From: Rossellomorea aquimaris
Lineage (GTDB): Bacteria; Bacillota; Bacilli; Bacillales; Bacillaceae_B
Assembly (NCBI RefSeq): GCF_020171925.1
Contig: NZ_JAIVAR010000002.1
Span: 372,001 to 436,000 of the forward strand
Reading direction: 5' to 3'
Length of the DNA: 64,000 nt
In this document: positions 32,469 through 40,379 of the stretch, one piece after another
How positions within the stretch are numbered: position 1 is the first letter of the stretch
Layout of the letters: the number at the start of each line of letters is the position of its first letter
The notes under the pieces: model-generated
What the model was told of the DNA's origin: nothing
Seen by the model: only the letters and a program-made list of their open reading frames with translations
Database searches by the model: none
Made by a program: the position numbers and the translations under genes

Positions 32469-33674
32469 TTGACTCCTAAACTGAATAATAAGGGATATGC
32501 CCTGGTTTTGACTCTCATGATCCTTGTTGTGTTCATGGTCATGGCCCTCTATCTCATGGGAAGGTCATATAGCAGCACAAAGCAAAATGAAGTAGTGGAG
32601 GAGAACTATCAGTCGGCCGCTTTGGCGGAGATGGGGGTAACCCAATATAAGTTGATCGTTAAGGATGCTTATGAAAAGAGTAAGGGACCGATTGAAGAGA
32701 AGATTGCTTCTGATCCTGATTTAGCCTCCGACAATATGGAAATTATTGAAGAATTGGAATGTGAAATGAAGAAGCAATTGGGTACTTTAACGTGCGGGGG
32801 GGATGTGAATCCTTACTACATGAGCATTGACGATAAGGGTCTTTCAACATTCACCATACAAGATTTTGCTTTCAATAGGGAAGAAGGCAAGCTTATTATT
32901 GGATTTGCAAGTACGGGAGAGCAAGAGGGTGAAATGACGAACTTACATGTGTCCATGACCATACCTGTTGACGCAGAAGACGGATTTAGTGAAGAAGGAG
33001 AGCCAGTATTTGATTTTATCAAGCTTCCGCCGGATATAGATCAAGCTTGTATTGACCCGGGAGACAAGAAAGTACAGTGTGATAAGGTTGTCCTGGACAA
33101 AAATTCCTCATATCCAGGGAATAATGGCAAGATAGATAAAGATTTACTCTATGCGAAGAATGATTTAACACTAAGCAGTGCCAATAACTTTGACTATTCC
33201 AAGATTCACGTCGAAAAAGATTTTACCGTAAAGAAAAATATGCAAAATGCAAAAAAAGTCTACATAGAAGTGAAGGGAAAGGCTGACTTCCAAGGGCATC
33301 TAGATGCCTCAGAATCGGATATTTATGTTCAACTCGATATGACTGTTGAGAAGCAGCTTACCCTTTTAAATCATTCAATTCTTTTTGTAGGAGGCAATCT
33401 GACCATCGATGGTAAGGGGAATGGTAATAAGTTAGATGTCAGCAACAACTCCAAGATGTGTATTGGTGGAAATTTGAAAGGGTACCCAACAGCTGATATA
33501 GATGGAAAGATTTATATGAAAGGGACCGATAAAAGCGGAAGGGTCGAACTTGATCCAAAAAGTACAGGGGTAGGGAACATCGAATTCTTAGATGAAGACA
33601 CGTTCAATCATACATGTGGGCAAAAGAGCATCTGGGGTGAAATGGAAACGGATGTAAAGTATGAGTACAATTAG
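32469..33674 (+). CDS. PilX-like membrane-anchored protein with beta-helix-like C-terminal domain
   Basis: A 401-residue protein from TTG 32469, one base after the previous stop. The N-terminus NKGYALVLTLMILVVFMVMALYLMG is a pilin-like anchor without the canonical Glu5, followed by SYSSTKQNEVVEENYQSAALAEMG, as in PilX/GspK-type proteins. Residues ~195-390 contain repeated short beta strands (DLTLSS, DFTVKK, VYIEVKG, DIYVQLD, LTLLNHSILFVGGNLTI, MCIGGNLKG), suggesting a bactofilin/beta-helix-like stack. Four or more cysteines occur. It completes a pseudopilin operon and is probably surface-exposed. Function unknown. Confidence 0.75.
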   Translation: MTPKLNNKGYALVLTLMILVVFMVMALYLMGRSYSSTKQNEVVEENYQSAALAEMGVTQYKLIVKDAYEKSKGPIEEKIASDPDLASDNMEIIEELECEMKKQLGTLTCGGDVNPYYMSIDDKGLSTFTIQDFAFNREEGKLIIGFASTGEQEGEMTNLHVSMTIPVDAEDGFSEEGEPVFDFIKLPPDIDQACIDPGDKKVQCDKVVLDKNSSYPGNNGKIDKDLLYAKNDLTLSSANNFDYSKIHVEKDFTVKKNMQNAKKVYIEVKGKADFQGHLDASESDIYVQLDMTVEKQLTLLNHSILFVGGNLTIDGKGNGNKLDVSNNSKMCIGGNLKGYPTADIDGKIYMKGTDKSGRVELDPKSTGVGNIEFLDEDTFNHTCGQKSIWGEMETDVKYEYN

Positions 33675-33685
33675 GGGATAGGTTA

Positions 33686-33717
33686 AAAAGAACAGGGACT
33701 AGAGCCTGTTCTTTTTT
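33686..33717 (+). terminator. Terminator of the pilin-like operon
   Basis: AAGAACAGG and CCTGTTCTT form a 9-bp stem followed by T residues. Confidence 0.92.
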
Positions 33718-33753
33718 CTATGGTCAAACTGTGTTGTATTAGCGAAGTGTGGC

Positions 33754-33888
33754 ATGATTGGAATGGATGAAAGAGAGGCAGGGAAATTCTTTAGTGTATC
33801 GATTCTGGGAGCATTGTTAAGCATCCCGTTGTGGATGTCATTCTCGGGAAAGATCAATCTTATTAAGACCATAAAAATTTTCAAATGA
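33754..33888 (+). pseudogene. 44-codon membrane-protein-like fragment
   Basis: A frame from ATG 33754 to TGA 33886-33888 with one hydrophobic segment (FFSVSILGALLSIPLWMSF) and a basic tail. No ribosome site precedes it and it looks like the C-terminus of a larger permease. Probably a remnant. Confidence 0.3.
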
Positions 33889-33969
33889 ATGTTTAAGTGT
33901 GAGAGGGTATGGGTAAAAAATACTATGTGAACTCACTACTCACTAACTCAAAAGATTGAGGTGCTACCT

Positions 33970-34380
33970 ATGAATCTTTCAACCAAACAAACGATGTGTT
34001 TCTTCTATCATCCTTCTTTCAGGAGAGATCCTTTCGTCAATATGGGTAACAGCCGTTTTTATAATAGAAGTTTACGAATAGACACCCGGGTCGATTCATT
34101 CTCGATGAACGTAACCCTGACAGGACAGCTCGATTCTTCCACCATTGAGCAGTTAGATGAGTTCCTGCTTTCCTACAGGGAAGAAGTGAGAAAGTCAGAA
34201 ATCATATCCTTCGATATCAGAGGGTTGGAGTACATCAACCGCTTTGGGATGTATGGACTACTTGATTTGGTACATGTGTTAAAACACGAAGGACTTCAGG
34301 TTTCATTTCGCACCACTCGTAACAGGGCAGACCGGATGTTACAGGATGCCGGTTTTTACACATGGCTGGAGAATAAATAA
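33970..34380 (+). CDS. STAS-domain protein (anti-sigma antagonist-like)
   Basis: A 136-residue cytosolic protein from ATG 33970 with GAGGTG six bases upstream. A ~35-residue N-terminal extension is followed by the STAS fold: MNVTLTGQLDSSTIEQLDEFL, IISFDIRGLEYINRFGMYGLLDLV and a final LQVSFRTTRNRADRMLQDAGF. The loop that carries the phosphorylated Ser/Thr in SpoIIAA/RsbV (DSSG-like) reads YINRFG, so the regulatory phosphosite seems to be missing. It may work as a constitutive partner-binding module. No anti-sigma kinase is next to it. Confidence 0.8.
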   Translation: MNLSTKQTMCFFYHPSFRRDPFVNMGNSRFYNRSLRIDTRVDSFSMNVTLTGQLDSSTIEQLDEFLLSYREEVRKSEIISFDIRGLEYINRFGMYGLLDLVHVLKHEGLQVSFRTTRNRADRMLQDAGFYTWLENK

Positions 34381-34382
34381 AA

Positions 34383-34428
34383 AGCCAGGTTCCTTCCGCA
34401 GACAAGTGCGGAGGGAATCTGGCTTTCG
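34383..34428. terminator. Long hairpin terminator between convergent STAS and sco genes
   Basis: AAAGCCAGgTTCCtTCCGCA pairs with TGCGGAgGGAAtCTGGCTTT; the T-run on either side is short. Confidence 0.8.
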
Positions 34429-34431
34429 TTG

Positions 34432-35028
34432 CTATTTCAGCTTTTGGATATCCTTGATGATCTCCTCATAAGGAGGACCCGACACTCCTTCATACTTATT
34501 TAGTAGCGTCCCAGATTCACTAACGAGGAAAAAGGAGGTTGCATGGATAAACTGATTCGAGCCTTCCACCTTTGCAGCCGGCGTTTTAAACGAGACATTT
34601 GCAAAGGACTCGATTTCGTCCCGTGTGTAGCCGGTGAGGAAGGTCCAGTTGTTATCGTCTGCGCCGTGCCGTTGGCTATACTCGTTCAATGTCTCGGGCG
34701 TGTCGATTTCCGGGTCGATTGAAATCGATACGAGCTGAACATCCTCTTGAAGACCGGCTTCCTTGATTTTATCCTGAAGCTTCTTCATATTCGCCGTCAT
34801 CGGCAGGCACACCGTATCGCAGCTGGTAAAAATGAAATCCGCGATGACGATTTTGTCCTTATTAAGTTCTGATAATCGTACCTTGCTACCGTCCTGATCC
34901 ACGGCTTCAAGCTCCCCGACCTCTACCCTCATCGGAAACGTCGCTTCTACATCGCCCTTCCCGCATCCTGCCAGAACCACCGCCAACATCAAAACTGTAA
35001 AAAGCGATAACCAAACCCTCTTCATCAT
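34432..35028 (-). CDS. SCO1/SenC family copper-binding lipoprotein
   Basis: A 198-residue lipoprotein: signal with lipobox LAGC at residues ~19-22, then a thioredoxin fold. The copper ligands are in FTSCDTVCLPM (CxxxC) with a distal His in QFIHATSFFLV. IVIADFIFTS and DVQLVSISIDPEIDTPETL are typical. Sco proteins deliver copper to the CuA site of cytochrome c oxidase, acting outside the membrane. The ribosome site GGAGGGAGAGG suits the second ATG slightly better than the first. No oxidase genes nearby. Confidence 0.93.
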   Translation of the reverse strand: MMKRVWLSLFTVLMLAVVLAGCGKGDVEATFPMRVEVGELEAVDQDGSKVRLSELNKDKIVIADFIFTSCDTVCLPMTANMKKLQDKIKEAGLQEDVQLVSISIDPEIDTPETLNEYSQRHGADDNNWTFLTGYTRDEIESFANVSFKTPAAKVEGSNQFIHATSFFLVSESGTLLNKYEGVSGPPYEEIIKDIQKLK

Positions 35029-35067
35029 AACCTCTCCCTCCTACAAAAAAAGACCGCCCCTTCACCA

Positions 35068-35093
35068 CATTAAAGCGATGAGGGACGTACCTT
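35068..35093. repeat. GAGGGACGTACC-family half copy
   Basis: CATTAAAGCGATGAGGGACGTACCTT, between ssuA end and sco start, without a second arm. Confidence 0.6.
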
Positions 35094-35098
35094 CAAAA

Positions 35099-36100
35099 TC
35101 AGTCGATGAATTGTTTGTCGATCAGGTCTGTGAATTCTGGTTTTTCTTTTAGGAATTTAAGTTCGTAGGATGAGTTGGCGAACGCCTGAACCGCTTCTGA
35201 GTCTACTTTATACGTGAATCCGATGCGCTCCCATGCTTGGTCGACGACTTCTTTGCTTAGTTCCTGTTTTGTTACTTCTTTGATGTCCTTGATGGTGATT
35301 TCTTTTGCTTCTTCAGGGTTTTCGGCGATGAATTCCGTTGCTTGTTTGTGAGCGTCCACGATGCTTTGGATACGCTCAGGGTTCTCTTTCACTGATTTTC
35401 CAGAAGCAACAAGGACGGATGCTGGAAGTGTCTTACCGAATGCGATTTCGTCATGATCGATGATGACCTTCGCGCCCGTTTCTTGCTGGATGACCGCAGC
35501 CCATGGTTCAGGAGCGACGGCGATGTCCACTTTACCTGATTTCAGCATGCCTGCGTATTGAGCAGGGTTACCGGTTACGTGCTTCATCGTTCCTCCGATA
35601 CGTGATGATTCGATGCCGTGCTCTTGAAGGAATGTCTCGACTTGGACGTCATGCGTGCAGCCGACCGCTGGTGTGATGAATGACTTGCCTGCAAAATCAT
35701 CAACGGAAGTCACGCCGCTTTGCTCACTTGCCAGTACAACCGTACCGCCGGTGGATCCACCAGCGATGATCTTCACATCTGCACCGGTCATGTAGTTGTT
35801 CATGGCAGGACCAGGTCCTACAAGGCCAGCGTCAATTTCGCCTGTTTTCAGGGCGGTCATGAAAGATGATCCGTCCGGGAACGTTTTGTATTCAATCTTC
35901 GTGCCATCTCCGAGCTGTTCTTCATAGTAGCCTTTATCCTTTGCCACCATCGCTGGGACGTGGTTGATGTTCGGGAAGTAGCCGATGATGATCTTTTCTT
36001 TGTCTGAAGAGGATCCGGACGTTTTGTCGGATGTTCCGCAACCGGCTAAAATACCCGCAAACAGGAAGAAAATCGCAGTAAAAAGAAAGAATTTTTTCAT
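35099..36100 (-). CDS. ssuA: ABC transporter substrate-binding lipoprotein, SsuA/TauA/NrtA family
   Basis: A 333-residue lipoprotein with lipobox LAGC at ~18-21 and a Ser-rich linker. The mature protein begins KIIIGYFPNINHVPAMVAKDKGYYE, typical of NMT1/SsuA-like receptors, and has GEIDAGLVGPGPAMN, a TPAVGCTHDVQVETFL loop and AVAPEPWAAVIQ. The family imports aliphatic sulfonates, taurine, nitrate or related compounds; without an adjacent monooxygenase the ligand cannot be fixed, sulfonate being the likeliest. It is the last gene of the transporter locus, separated from the permease by a 5-fold repeat. Confidence 0.88.
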   Translation of the reverse strand: MKKFFLFTAIFFLFAGILAGCGTSDKTSGSSSDKEKIIIGYFPNINHVPAMVAKDKGYYEEQLGDGTKIEYKTFPDGSSFMTALKTGEIDAGLVGPGPAMNNYMTGADVKIIAGGSTGGTVVLASEQSGVTSVDDFAGKSFITPAVGCTHDVQVETFLQEHGIESSRIGGTMKHVTGNPAQYAGMLKSGKVDIAVAPEPWAAVIQQETGAKVIIDHDEIAFGKTLPASVLVASGKSVKENPERIQSIVDAHKQATEFIAENPEEAKEITIKDIKEVTKQELSKEVVDQAWERIGFTYKVDSEAVQAFANSSYELKFLKEKPEFTDLIDKQFID

Positions 36101-36184
36101 TTTGTAGCCTCCTAATGGTTTTTTATAGGTGAATGGCTGACTTTACGCCAGTTTTTACTAGCTTATTAGTGTGGTAGGGGTGGT

Positions 36185-36280
36185 TTATTATCAAAAACAG
36201 CCACCTTATTATCAAAAAACGAAATATATTATCCAAAACCAATGATTTATTATCAAAAACGAGATTTTATTATCAAAAAC
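36185..36280. repeat. Five TTATTATCAAAAAC units, 20-21 bp period
   Basis: ATTATC cores begin at 36187, 36208, 36228, 36249 and 36269; four units are nearly identical and the third is TATATTATCCAAAAC. The A5 tracts repeat every two helical turns. Located between the permease and binding protein genes. Confidence 0.85.
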
Positions 36281-36339
36281 ACAAAATCTTGTGTTCCAAC
36301 GACGACAATGAGACAAAGCCACAGCGGCGTTCCACTACC

Positions 36340-37095
36340 TTAAGACTCCAACCCCCAACGCTTCATAACCGACTTCTCCACACGCTGGAATATCAGCTGA
36401 TCGACAATCGCGCCGACAACTCCGATGATGATCATAACGGCAATAACCAGACTCATATCACCAAAGTCCGATGCGTACCGCAGCGTATAGCCAAGTCCCG
36501 GTCCGGTGCTCAACAGCTCACCGGCCATCAACGCTCGCCAGGCGAATGCCCACGCGAGGCGTGAACCAGTCACCACATAAGGAATTGAAGCAGGGAAGAT
36601 GACCCTTATAAAAAGATCCAATCCACGTGATCCCATCGTTTGTGCCGCTTTTAAATAGAGCGGCGACACATTTTTAATCCCCATCCGGATGTTCAACGCC
36701 ATCACGAACGTTCCACCCAGAATGACGACGAAGATGACGGACTTCTCATTCAACCCGAACCACATGATTGCGAGTGGCAGCCAGACGATGCTCGGAACGC
36801 TTTGAAGAGCCAACAATACGGATCCTAGCGTTTCGTCGGCTGTTTTTGATTTAGCCAACAGCACGCCGATTCCAGTTCCGATCAGCAACGCAATGCCTAA
36901 CCCGACGAGCAGCCGCTTGAAGCTGGCGATCAAATCGATGATGAGGGTCCGGTCTGAAACGCCTGTTACAAGCGAGTCGAAAACGGAAGTAGGAGAGGGG
37001 AGCACAACCTCTGTCCACAGTCCGAAGCGGGAGCCCGCTTCCCAGAAGGCGATGACGAGTCCAAAGAAGATGATTCGTTTAAGAGCTGTGTTCAT
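36340..37095 (-). CDS. ssuC: ABC transporter permease, SsuC/TauC family
   Basis: A 251-residue inner-membrane permease with six expected helices, for example IIFFGLVIAFWEAGS, LLVGLGIALLIGTGIGVLL and LVIAVMIIIGVVGAIVDQL. The cytosolic EAA-like loop that contacts the ATPase appears as KAAQTMGSRGLDLFIRVIFPASIPYV with the conserved Gly. Its start overlaps the end of the ATPase gene by 17 bp, indicating coupled translation. Family assignment is clear; substrate as for the binding protein. Confidence 0.93.
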   Translation of the reverse strand: MNTALKRIIFFGLVIAFWEAGSRFGLWTEVVLPSPTSVFDSLVTGVSDRTLIIDLIASFKRLLVGLGIALLIGTGIGVLLAKSKTADETLGSVLLALQSVPSIVWLPLAIMWFGLNEKSVIFVVILGGTFVMALNIRMGIKNVSPLYLKAAQTMGSRGLDLFIRVIFPASIPYVVTGSRLAWAFAWRALMAGELLSTGPGLGYTLRYASDFGDMSLVIAVMIIIGVVGAIVDQLIFQRVEKSVMKRWGLES

Positions 37096-37867
37096 GGTTC
37101 AATTCCTCGCTTATCACTTTGTCGATTTCCTTCTTCAAATAGCTCATGATGTGCTCCTCGATCTTGATCATTTCATCCTTATGAGCTTCACGTGGTCGAG
37201 GGATCTCCACTTTGATATCAGCGAGGATCGTCCCTGGGCGCGTACCCATAACGATGATCCGGTCTGATAGTTTGATGGATTCCGAGATGCTGTGGGTGAC
37301 GAACAGCACGGTCTTCTTCGTTTCCATCCAGATCGTTTCGAGCTGTCCGTGGAGCCTTGATCGCGTCTGTTCGTCGAGTGCGCCGAACGGTTCATCCATC
37401 AGAAGCACTTCCGGATCCATCGCCAGTGCGCGAGCAATCGCGACACGCTGCTGCATCCCGCCTGAAAGCTCGTGCGGATAGTGGTCTTGATAGTTTCCGA
37501 GCTGGACCATCTGCAAATACTTTGCCGCCTGCTTTCTCGCTTCCGCCTTCGACATTTCCTTCTTTAATGGAAACGTTACATTATCACGCACGTTCAGCCA
37601 TGGGAAAAGGGCCGCCTGCTGGAACACCATGCCGCGATCTTTTCCGGGCTTCTTGATCGGATTTCCACCGACCGTGATGATGCCATCCGTCGCTTTCGTG
37701 AGCCCGGCCACAATCGAAAGCAGGGTCGATTTCCCGCACCCGGACGGACCAAGGATCGAGACGAATTCGCCCTTATCGATCTCAAGGTTGATGTCCTTCA
37801 ACACATCAACGGGTGCGCCGTTCTTGTCATTATATTGTTTGTTAAGGTGTTCAATTTCAATGAACAA
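37079..37867 (-). CDS. ssuB: ABC transporter ATPase, SsuB/TauB family
   Basis: A 262-residue ATPase starting at TTG 37867 with AAGGTGAT upstream. All motifs are present: Walker A GPSGCGKST near residue 40, Q-loop VFQQAALFPW, signature LSGGMQQRVAIARAL, Walker B LLMDEPFGALD and switch HSISES. It powers the adjacent permease. First gene of the operon, driven by the near-consensus promoter at 37921-37948. Confidence 0.95.
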   Translation of the reverse strand: MFIEIEHLNKQYNDKNGAPVDVLKDINLEIDKGEFVSILGPSGCGKSTLLSIVAGLTKATDGIITVGGNPIKKPGKDRGMVFQQAALFPWLNVRDNVTFPLKKEMSKAEARKQAAKYLQMVQLGNYQDHYPHELSGGMQQRVAIARALAMDPEVLLMDEPFGALDEQTRSRLHGQLETIWMETKKTVLFVTHSISESIKLSDRIIVMGTRPGTILADIKVEIPRPREAHKDEMIKIEEHIMSYLKKEIDKVISEELNHEHSS

Positions 37868-37920
37868 ATAATCACCTTTTCTTATAAATCATATTAAAAT
37901 AATCGGAATTTAATGAATTA

Positions 37921-37948
37921 ATTATAGTATATTGGTCGGGATTGTCAA
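37921..37948 (-). promoter_or_regulatory. Near-perfect sigma-A promoter of the ssu operon
   Basis: On the minus strand TTGACA (37948-37943) and TATAAT (37926-37921) are both consensus with a 16-bp spacer. The start-site region contains GGAATTTAATGAATTAATTA, an AT-rich dyad that could bind a sulfur regulator such as CymR; that is speculative. Confidence 0.8.
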
Positions 37949-37999
37949 GGTTGCTAATTTTTTTAAACAGTTAACGAATTAAATAAAATTGGAAAAAAG

Positions 38000-38031
38000 T
38001 GAAATCATTTTAGCTCGGGAACCGTCTAATA
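38000..38031 (+). promoter_or_regulatory. Putative ECF promoter upstream of the coiled-coil protein gene
   Basis: TGAAAT at 38000-38005 and CGTCTAATA at 38023-38031, 17 bp apart; the same -10 string as at 3279-3287. Confidence 0.45.
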
Positions 38032-38060
38032 GATAAAAAGAACAAAAGCGGGGGTACTGC

Positions 38061-39323
38061 ATGTTAAAAAAAGCATTTCATGAAGGGAAACTTTTGAAAG
38101 TGGTAGTAGGTCTTGCGGGGTTGATGCTTATTTCTGGGGTGACGATTTACAGCCTCTCTCATATAGAGAAGGGAAAAGCGGAACAAATCATGGCGGATGC
38201 TGAAGCTGAAGTAGCGTCTGTCTACGGCAACATGCAATCACTTATGGAAAATGCCAAAGTTGATGGGATGCTAGCGACTATAAACGATGGAGATCTGGAA
38301 TCGGCACAGTTGTCAATGAATTCAGCCGAGGTGAGTCAGCTTGAATTAAGCGGAGGTAGTCAAAGCCCCCTCCAACAAGAGCTGAACGCCAAAATCGGCG
38401 GTATTGAAGAATACAATCGACTCGTTCCCGCCGCCAATCGCCTTCAGAGTCAAATAAATGATCTTACTGAAAAAGTGGAGAGGGACCCTCTTGCTCCAGT
38501 GGTTTCTAATCAACTTGTTGCGTTAGAAGAGGAACTATCTGATTTCACAAAACAGGTAAGTAGCTCGGAACATTTATTCATCAAAGACTTTTTCAGTGAT
38601 CGCTATCAACCTCAAGTTGAAATAGTTAAAAAGAACTTGGCGCTTTATCGAGAAGCTTTCAATCAAGTTACTGAACTGAAGACACTTGCTGAAAAATTGT
38701 CTGTACCTCAAGACGAATTTAACGAAAAAGCTTCAGAGTTATCCGCAACCGTCAAACAGTTACCATACAGTAATGGAAACAAAAAGCTACAGGAAGACAT
38801 CCAGCTCGCATCAAGGGAATATGAAAAGAATAAACTTGCTCTAGAGGAAAAGAAGGGTGAAGAGGAAAAGCGTCTAGCGGCCGAACGGAAGAAGGCTGAA
38901 GAGCAAAAAGTTCGGGAAGCCGAGGAAGAAGCCTTCCCGATGCAGTTTGTGGAAACCTCATCCGACGGTTTTCAAACGACCTTCAGCCGAAAGCCTTATG
39001 GGGAACGCTACGAGGAAATCGATGAGATTGCGAGAAAGCATGGTGGGCGGTATTACTACGTACCAAGTTCTGATGTATCCGTCATTTTTGCAGAAGGCAG
39101 AAAGCCACTCGCCTTCTTGAACTACGGGTTTTCAGCAAGCGTGAAGAATAAAGAACTGTTCATTGATTTGTATGTTCATTATACCGGGGTCAATAGGGAA
39201 GAAGCTTCCGAGCTAGTCTCAAACGTAATTAATACCGGTGAACCGGTAGAAACAGGTGATGGCGGCGAAGCGAGTTCGAAACTATGGATTGAGAACAACA
39301 AACTGCATTATGATGCTTGGTAA
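38061..39323 (+). CDS. Membrane-anchored coiled-coil protein of unknown function
   Basis: A 420-residue protein with one N-terminal membrane helix (LLKVVVGLAGLMLISGVTIYSL, residues ~10-32) and a long extracytoplasmic helical part (~35-300) ending in a Lys/Glu-rich coiled coil (ALEEKKGEEEKRLAAERKKAEEQ). The last ~110 residues are an alpha/beta domain (RYEEIDEIARKHGGRYYYVPSSDVSVIFAEG and LFIDLYVHYTGVNREEA). I do not recognise the family. An ECF-type promoter motif matching that of the sigma operon at 3.3 kb lies upstream, which would fit an envelope-stress role. Confidence 0.6.
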   Translation: MLKKAFHEGKLLKVVVGLAGLMLISGVTIYSLSHIEKGKAEQIMADAEAEVASVYGNMQSLMENAKVDGMLATINDGDLESAQLSMNSAEVSQLELSGGSQSPLQQELNAKIGGIEEYNRLVPAANRLQSQINDLTEKVERDPLAPVVSNQLVALEEELSDFTKQVSSSEHLFIKDFFSDRYQPQVEIVKKNLALYREAFNQVTELKTLAEKLSVPQDEFNEKASELSATVKQLPYSNGNKKLQEDIQLASREYEKNKLALEEKKGEEEKRLAAERKKAEEQKVREAEEEAFPMQFVETSSDGFQTTFSRKPYGERYEEIDEIARKHGGRYYYVPSSDVSVIFAEGRKPLAFLNYGFSASVKNKELFIDLYVHYTGVNREEASELVSNVINTGEPVETGDGGEASSKLWIENNKLHYDAW

Positions 39324-39341
39324 AAAATACGGATTCCAGAC

Positions 39342-39372
39342 TGCTGCCATTTAGATAGGCAGCATTTTTTTA
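39342..39372 (+). terminator. Terminator after the coiled-coil protein gene
   Basis: TGCTGCC pairs with GGCAGCA around ATTTAGATA, followed by TTTTTTTA. Confidence 0.92.
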
Positions 39373-39441
39373 TAAGAAGGTATTAGACTGCTTGCCGAAT
39401 TTTGTTAAACTACTAATGAATATAGATATAAAGGAGTCGTT

Positions 39442-40179
39442 ATGAAAAAGTTTACGAAAGTGGTCATTGGATCTTTCTTAATCGGACTATTGTTATCGGT
39501 CATCGCTTCTGCCCTCGACTATGTCCCTGGTCCGGAGCGGGCAGCGAATGTTTATTATTTTTCATTTTTTGAGAGTGTAATATGGAGTGCGTTCTATATC
39601 GTACCTCTTACTGTTATGGTGGGGATCATTTGGTTAGGCGTTCATTCGCTGTTGGCAAAAGCAAAAAGAATGGGTCCCCTTGTCCGAGGAGTTACAAGCG
39701 CAATCGTTTCCGTAGCATTGGTGGCCGGGATAATGGCCCTTTTCTCAAAGCAAGAAGAAACTAATAATATCTACCTCTTACCAGCCGGCTACGAAGGGGA
39801 AGCGTATGTCTTCTACAACGTAAAAGGCGCCCCGGAGGTCAAAACCGAGGATGGTTACCGTGTCCATCCGATCAATGAGGAAGGGTACTTCGCCACTTCC
39901 ATGGAAGAATTGAGTACGGGACTTGTGACGGATCAATATTTTTATGTGGATGAAGAAGGAAACAGGACACCGATCAGTGATCAATGTGTTCAGGCTTACG
40001 GAGTGGGGGGATACCAGACCTCTGAAGATGAAGAGGTGGATCTGCAAAGTACTGGATTTAAAGTAGTGAAAAAAGGATGCAGTGAGGAATTCATGACCGG
40101 AAGCGCAATCGGGGAAGAGATTGATCGTGTGAGAAGTAAAGTGCTGGAGAAATATTATGATATTCAAAGAGAACGGTAG
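39442..40179 (+). CDS. Three-helix membrane protein with extracytoplasmic C-terminal domain (DUF6843-like)
   Basis: A 245-residue protein with ribosome site AAAGGAG. Three membrane helices (VVIGSFLIGLLLSVIASAL, AFYIVPLTVMVGIIWLGVHSLL, GVTSAIVSVALVAGIMALF) lie in the first ~110 residues. The remaining part starts YLLPAGYEGEAYVFYNVKGAPEV and contains two cysteines that may be bridged; the LPAGYEG strand is reminiscent of DUF6843 proteins. Function unknown. Alone between two terminator/promoter regions. Confidence 0.6.
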   Translation: MKKFTKVVIGSFLIGLLLSVIASALDYVPGPERAANVYYFSFFESVIWSAFYIVPLTVMVGIIWLGVHSLLAKAKRMGPLVRGVTSAIVSVALVAGIMALFSKQEETNNIYLLPAGYEGEAYVFYNVKGAPEVKTEDGYRVHPINEEGYFATSMEELSTGLVTDQYFYVDEEGNRTPISDQCVQAYGVGGYQTSEDEEVDLQSTGFKVVKKGCSEEFMTGSAIGEEIDRVRSKVLEKYYDIQRER

Positions 40180-40260
40180 TCATTTTAGAATACATACGGT
40201 TTTGTTTGAAGGAGGAAGCCCCGCTGCTTCCTCTTTTTCATTATTCAAGATGAACGTTTC

Positions 40261-40353
40261 TAGTAAAAATTAATTAATATTTTACTAAAAACTTTACTAT
40301 AAGAGCGCTTTCATTTATACTAGCTTTAAAGATTACGAATGAAAGCGCATTAA
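40261..40353. promoter_or_regulatory. Galactoside operator half-sites and two cre-like sites upstream of the symporter
   Basis: TAGTAAAA (40261), TTTTACTAAAA (40280-40290) and CTTTACTA (40292-40299) repeat the TTTACTAAA motif seen before galK and the sugar-binding protein gene. Two cre-like sequences follow, 40300-40313 (minus strand TGAAAGCGCTCTTA) and 40340-40353 (TGAAAGCGCATTAA), arranged as an inverted pair. Confidence 0.6.
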
Positions 40354-40379
40354 TAGCAGTTTGAGAGAGGAGTTTCATC

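Noticed and set aside
36289..36564. Plus-strand 91-codon frame at the end of the permease gene
   Set aside because: It is the antisense of ssuC with no start signal.
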